From DASPKM01 sp035628135 (GTDB lineage: Bacteria; Bacteroidota; Bacteroidia; Chitinophagales; Chitinophagaceae), in NCBI GenBank assembly GCA_035628135.1, contig DASPKM010000008.1, positions 32,681 to 96,680 of the forward strand: DNA of 64,000 nt, written 5' to 3'. Positions 61,501-64,000 of the stretch are shown here, piece after piece (position 1 is the first letter of the stretch; each line of letters opens with the position of its first letter). Both the position numbers and the translations under genes were made by a program. The notes below the pieces were generated by a model that worked only from the letters and a program-made list of their open reading frames with translations, had not been told where the DNA came from and ran no database searches.

Positions 61501-64000
61501 CCTGCCTGCCACTCCTGCCTACAGATGGGAGCTCTCTGATATACGGGCTTATCAGCCCGGCGAAACAGCAATTGTAGAAACGGGCACTTCGGCTAACGAC
61601 GTATTCTTGGTGCAGTACGTGGATAAGAGCTTGCTGTTGCCTCCCGGGAAACGCAAGGCCGCTGATGACAGGCCAGCCGACATGAAATACAATTTCGTTA
61701 CGCTTAACAATGAGAAAAAAACTTTTTCATTTCCTGTTACAGAAGAGGACCGCGGAGGGTTTGGCGTAACGTATGCTTTTGTAAAGCACAACCGCTTTTT
61801 TAGTTCCGCTTCGCATGTTCCCGTGCCATGGACCAATAAAGAGCTGAACATTTCTTATGAAACCTTCCGCGATAAAACATTGCCGGGCAGCGAGGAGAAA
61901 TGGACGGTAAAGCTTACCGGAAGCAAAAATGAAAAAGTATCAGCTGAGCTGCTCACGGCGATGTACGATGCATCGCTGGACCAATTTAAACCGCAGGCAT
62001 GGAGCAAGCCTAACATCTGGCCGGTATATTCATTCGGCAACCCCTGGGGGGGTAATGTAAATTTTTCCATGATCGAGAGCATGGAACGTTACATTCCGGA
62101 GAAATACCGTTTTGCTGCTATCATACAATACGACCGCCTGCTGAAGCACATGCATCAATTGCTATCCAGGACTGCAACCGTCGCCAGGCGCGAAATGAGG
62201 ACGTCCGACCGAGACGTGATGGGTGCGTATTCACCAGCCCCTGCGGCAGCTAATATGTCTATGAAGTTGGAAGAGGGCGCAGATGCAGGATATGGAACCC
62301 CAAAACAGGATGATAACATCAGCCTTAGGGGCGTGGCCTCTATGGGGAATAACATACTGATAATAGTAGACGGAGAAATATATGAGGGCTCCATTAATAG
62401 CATCAATCCCGATGATATTGAGTCCATCCAGGTATTGAAAGGCGCAGAAGCAACTACCCGGTATGGTTCAAGGGGAGCGAATGGCGTGGTGATCATCACT
62501 ACGAAAGCAGGAGCCAAAAAACCCGAGCCGTTGCAGGTGCGCAAGAACTTTAACGAAACTGCATTCTTCTTCCCTGATCTTAAAACAGATTCAGCGGGCA
62601 ATGTGCAGTTTTCCTTTACCATGCCCGAAGCGCTTACGCAATGGAAGTGGATGCTGCTGGGCCATACCAAAGACCTGTCGATGGTGTATTCACAACAATC
62701 CATCATCACTCAGAAAGAATTGATGGTACAGCCCAATATCCCGAGATTTTTGCGCGAAGGCGACCGCATGGACCTTAGCGCCAAGATCGCCAACATGGGC
62801 GCCAAAGAAGTATCGGGGCAGATTGAATTGCAATTGATAGACGCCACTACCAATCAACCGGTGGACGGATGGTTTCACAACATGTTCCCCAATCAATATT
62901 TTACAGCAGGAGCGGGACAAAGTACGGTTGCCAATTTCACCATACAGATACCTTTCCAGTACAACAAACCCCTGATCATACGGTATATTGCCCGCGCCGG
63001 CAACGTGAGCGACGGTGAAGAGAACAGCATCCCGGTATTGTCTAACCGATTGCTGGTTACGGAAACACTACCCTTGAACATCCGCGGCGGCGGCTCTAAG
63101 AATTTCACTTTTGAGAAATTGTCTAAAAGCGGCAACAGCGAAACGCTCAGCCATCACGCGGTAACAGTGGAATTTACTTCCAATCCCGCATGGTACGCGG
63201 TGCAGGCCCTGCCGTACCTGATGGAATATCCTTATGAATGCGCCGAGCAGATCTGGAACCGCGTATATGCGAATGCGTTAGCCGCCAGCATCGTCAATGC
63301 ATCGCCGCGCATCCAGGAAATATTCAAAAAATGGAACACGACGGATACCGCGGCCCTGCTATCCAACCTGCAAAAGAACGAAGAGCTCAAGAACATCCTG
63401 CTCGAAGAAACCCCCTGGGTGCTGCAGGCAAAGAACGAAAGCGAGCAAAAGAAACGCATTGCCTTGTTATTCGACATGGTAAAACTGAGCGCGGAACTGG
63501 AGAAGAACCTGGATAAGCTCATGCAACTGCAATTGTCCAATGGGGCATTCCCTTGGTTCAAAGGCGGACGCGACGATCGGTATATCACCCAATACATCGT
63601 TACCGGTATCGGCCATCTTAAAAAACTGAACGCGATACCTGCCGCCCTGCAACCTAAAATAAATACCATTGTAAGAACCGCATTGCCTTACCTTGATAGC
63701 AAGATCAAAGACGATTACGACAAACTGGTTGCATATAAGGCAGACCTTACCAAACAGCAGATAGGCCATATACAGGTGAACTACTTGTACATGCGCAGCT
63801 TTTTTAATGATATCAACGCGGCCGGAAGCGTGTCGAAGCCCTTTACTTTTTACCGCAAGCAGGCGCAGCAGTTCTGGTTGCAGCAAGGCAGGTACATGCA
63901 GGGCATGATAGCATTGGCATTGTTCAGGACAGGCGATGGCAAAACAGCCACCGACATCCTTCGGTCCCTGAAACAAAACGCCATCATCAGCGATGAACTC
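58565..64000 (+). CDS. Giant alpha-2-macroglobulin-like protein with embedded SusC-type TonB plug segment, 3' partial
   Basis: Open from the ATG at 58565 to the right edge, at least 1812 residues, with a signal peptide (MRLQHLVPATILIFLLSATV). An N-terminal helical part (about 25-380) is followed by macroglobulin MG domains (TDRSIYRPGQIVYFKG near 604). The thioester region is visible at Cys1559 in YPYECAEQIWNR, so CxEQ is kept. Unusually, residues about 1250-1318 read LRGVASMGNN, VDGEIYEG, NPDDIESIQVLKG and YGSRGANGVVIITTKAG. This is a TonB plug segment as in SusC-like receptors, without a barrel. It may be surface-exposed or periplasmic and could trap proteases; the role of the plug is unknown. 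Related fusions seem to occur in other Bacteroidota. The end lies outside the window. Confidence 0.9.
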   Translation, partial: MRLQHLVPATILIFLLSATVHAQTGKINYEREWKKVDSLYQLKGLTRSALAGADKIYAAAKQEKNEVQIVKALVYKVALQENIEENGLEKAIGILEKEVASAPSEISRALLRNILASAYWNYFERHRWQLYDRTQTKNFQKDDIGTWGVDDFHSTISSLFLASLQPEALLQQTKLEPYDPLIIKGNSRYLRPTLFDLLAHEALAYLSSSETYVTRPAYVFEIDDPAAFANAADFIQHRFITRDSTSLHFKALQLYQRVLSFHFKDAKPAALIDADIHRLQFVNMYGAMEGKDSLYRAALRSLAQRYPTEKEVDQAWYLLAASHVAKARGYDPLRDTTGRFEYIAARKICESVIARKDSSAGKANCENLLEDILRQEMGFMVEKVNVPAQPFRMLVNYRNFTQLHFRLVAVDRNTRENNVRYGDDYWEHMLKLPVIKSFQQSLPATNDHQRHSVEIKIDALPVGEYALIGSTDKNFSLKTEPMALQFFFVSNIAYINTGYDFFVLHRETGKPLQNAAVQIWNTSYDGKTKTSYQVTITDKNGFFRFRERGKDDHGVLQIEITTANDRLYLPDQAEYYRYHRPAIDEEIRTKTTYEQVNQVTYLFTDRSIYRPGQIVYFKGILITKDYTTRQAKIVPGLKTWVRLYNNQGNQVDSVRVTTNEYGSYSGKFKLPTTLLTGSFRIQDDETDGQVEISIEEYKRPKFYVEYEKPKGTYRVNDTIEVTGFAKAYAGNNIDGAKVKYNVQRVARFPYPWLFWKWGWPRVEEQQIAQGEITTGADGKFSLRFRAIPDKKINKDFAPVFDYQVTVDVTDINGETRSATTTVSVSYKALQLSVDVPGGPMLRADSLKKLSIRTEKLAREFQPARVNVTIYRLNAPQRLIRPRYWMQADQFVMSKEEYHRYFPYDEYSDETKKESWERLEKVYERADSTNAGGSFELKPTNGAAPAFRAGWYAIEVTTSDKFGEPVKDIEYVQLLDPASGLPATPAYRWELSDIRAYQPGETAIVETGTSANDVFLVQYVDKSLLLPPGKRKAADDRPADMKYNFVTLNNEKKTFSFPVTEEDRGGFGVTYAFVKHNRFFSSASHVPVPWTNKELNISYETFRDKTLPGSEEKWTVKLTGSKNEKVSAELLTAMYDASLDQFKPQAWSKPNIWPVYSFGNPWGGNVNFSMIESMERYIPEKYRFAAIIQYDRLLKHMHQLLSRTATVARREMRTSDRDVMGAYSPAPAAANMSMKLEEGADAGYGTPKQDDNISLRGVASMGNNILIIVDGEIYEGSINSINPDDIESIQVLKGAEATTRYGSRGANGVVIITTKAGAKKPEPLQVRKNFNETAFFFPDLKTDSAGNVQFSFTMPEALTQWKWMLLGHTKDLSMVYSQQSIITQKELMVQPNIPRFLREGDRMDLSAKIANMGAKEVSGQIELQLIDATTNQPVDGWFHNMFPNQYFTAGAGQSTVANFTIQIPFQYNKPLIIRYIARAGNVSDGEENSIPVLSNRLLVTETLPLNIRGGGSKNFTFEKLSKSGNSETLSHHAVTVEFTSNPAWYAVQALPYLMEYPYECAEQIWNRVYANALAASIVNASPRIQEIFKKWNTTDTAALLSNLQKNEELKNILLEETPWVLQAKNESEQKKRIALLFDMVKLSAELEKNLDKLMQLQLSNGAFPWFKGGRDDRYITQYIVTGIGHLKKLNAIPAALQPKINTIVRTALPYLDSKIKDDYDKLVAYKADLTKQQIGHIQVNYLYMRSFFNDINAAGSVSKPFTFYRKQAQQFWLQQGRYMQGMIALALFRTGDGKTATDILRSLKQNAIISDEL

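Overview
The window is chromosomal DNA of a Bacteroidota bacterium, most likely a member of the Chitinophagales (Chitinophagaceae-like). The signs are type IX secretion (T9SS) C-terminal sorting domains of both the type A form (ends of the genes at 1-1733 and 22871-23160) and the gliding-motility type B form (40636-42780), lipoproteins, DUF2807, DUF4476, DUF5916 and SPOR proteins, a SecA of about 1100 residues, few Shine-Dalgarno sequences, and TAnnTTTG-type promoter boxes. Most of it is ordinary housekeeping and cell-envelope content. No rRNA, tRNA, insertion sequence, prophage or CRISPR array was found.

Layout. 1-1733: 3' part of a secreted subtilisin. 1726-3096: RsmB-like rRNA methyltransferase. 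3071-6411: an AT-rich two-gene cassette, AAA-type ATPase plus a TPR protein with near-perfect 120-bp repeats. 6500-10628: 2-oxoglutarate dehydrogenase E2 and E1. 10873-13124: ribosomal protein S20 and a secreted M14 carboxypeptidase. 13165-14882: MFS transporter and a small secreted protein. 14945-22854: an alpha-2-macroglobulin lipoprotein divergent from penicillin-binding protein 1C. 22871-23922: a frameshifted miniature T9SS gene and a DUF2807 lipoprotein. 23993-26783: guaA, carrying an in-frame repeat insertion, and a periplasmic binding protein.

26901-33371 is a DNA-repair cluster: beta-CASP-like exonuclease, ATP-dependent DNA ligase, Lhr-type helicase, a haem-binding-domain protein and the PdeM phosphoesterase. 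33407-36978: a DUF5916 outer-membrane protein and an XRE/S24 repressor. 37315-42780: secA convergent with a PKD-domain T9SS protein. 42934-47360: two amidohydrolase-family genes, one lacking the metal-binding HxH. 47444-49826: deoC, a SPOR protein and an M20 peptidase. 49982-51340: S41 protease. 51701-57424: malic enzyme, an Mla-type ABC permease and ATPase, a DUF4198 protein and sucD. 57592-58365: DUF4476 protein. 58565 to the right edge: a second, very large macroglobulin-like protein with a SusC-type TonB plug segment embedded in it.

The genes that work together most clearly are sucAB with sucD and maeB (TCA cycle and C4 metabolism), macroglobulin with PBP1C (periplasmic defence and wall repair), the ligase-associated repair set, and the ATPase/TPR pair. 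The last is the best candidate for an undescribed system: a compositionally distinct, translationally coupled P-loop ATPase plus repeat sensor, resembling a split STAND module. Several gene junctions carry long imperfect palindromes built from short reiterated words, a second theme of the window.
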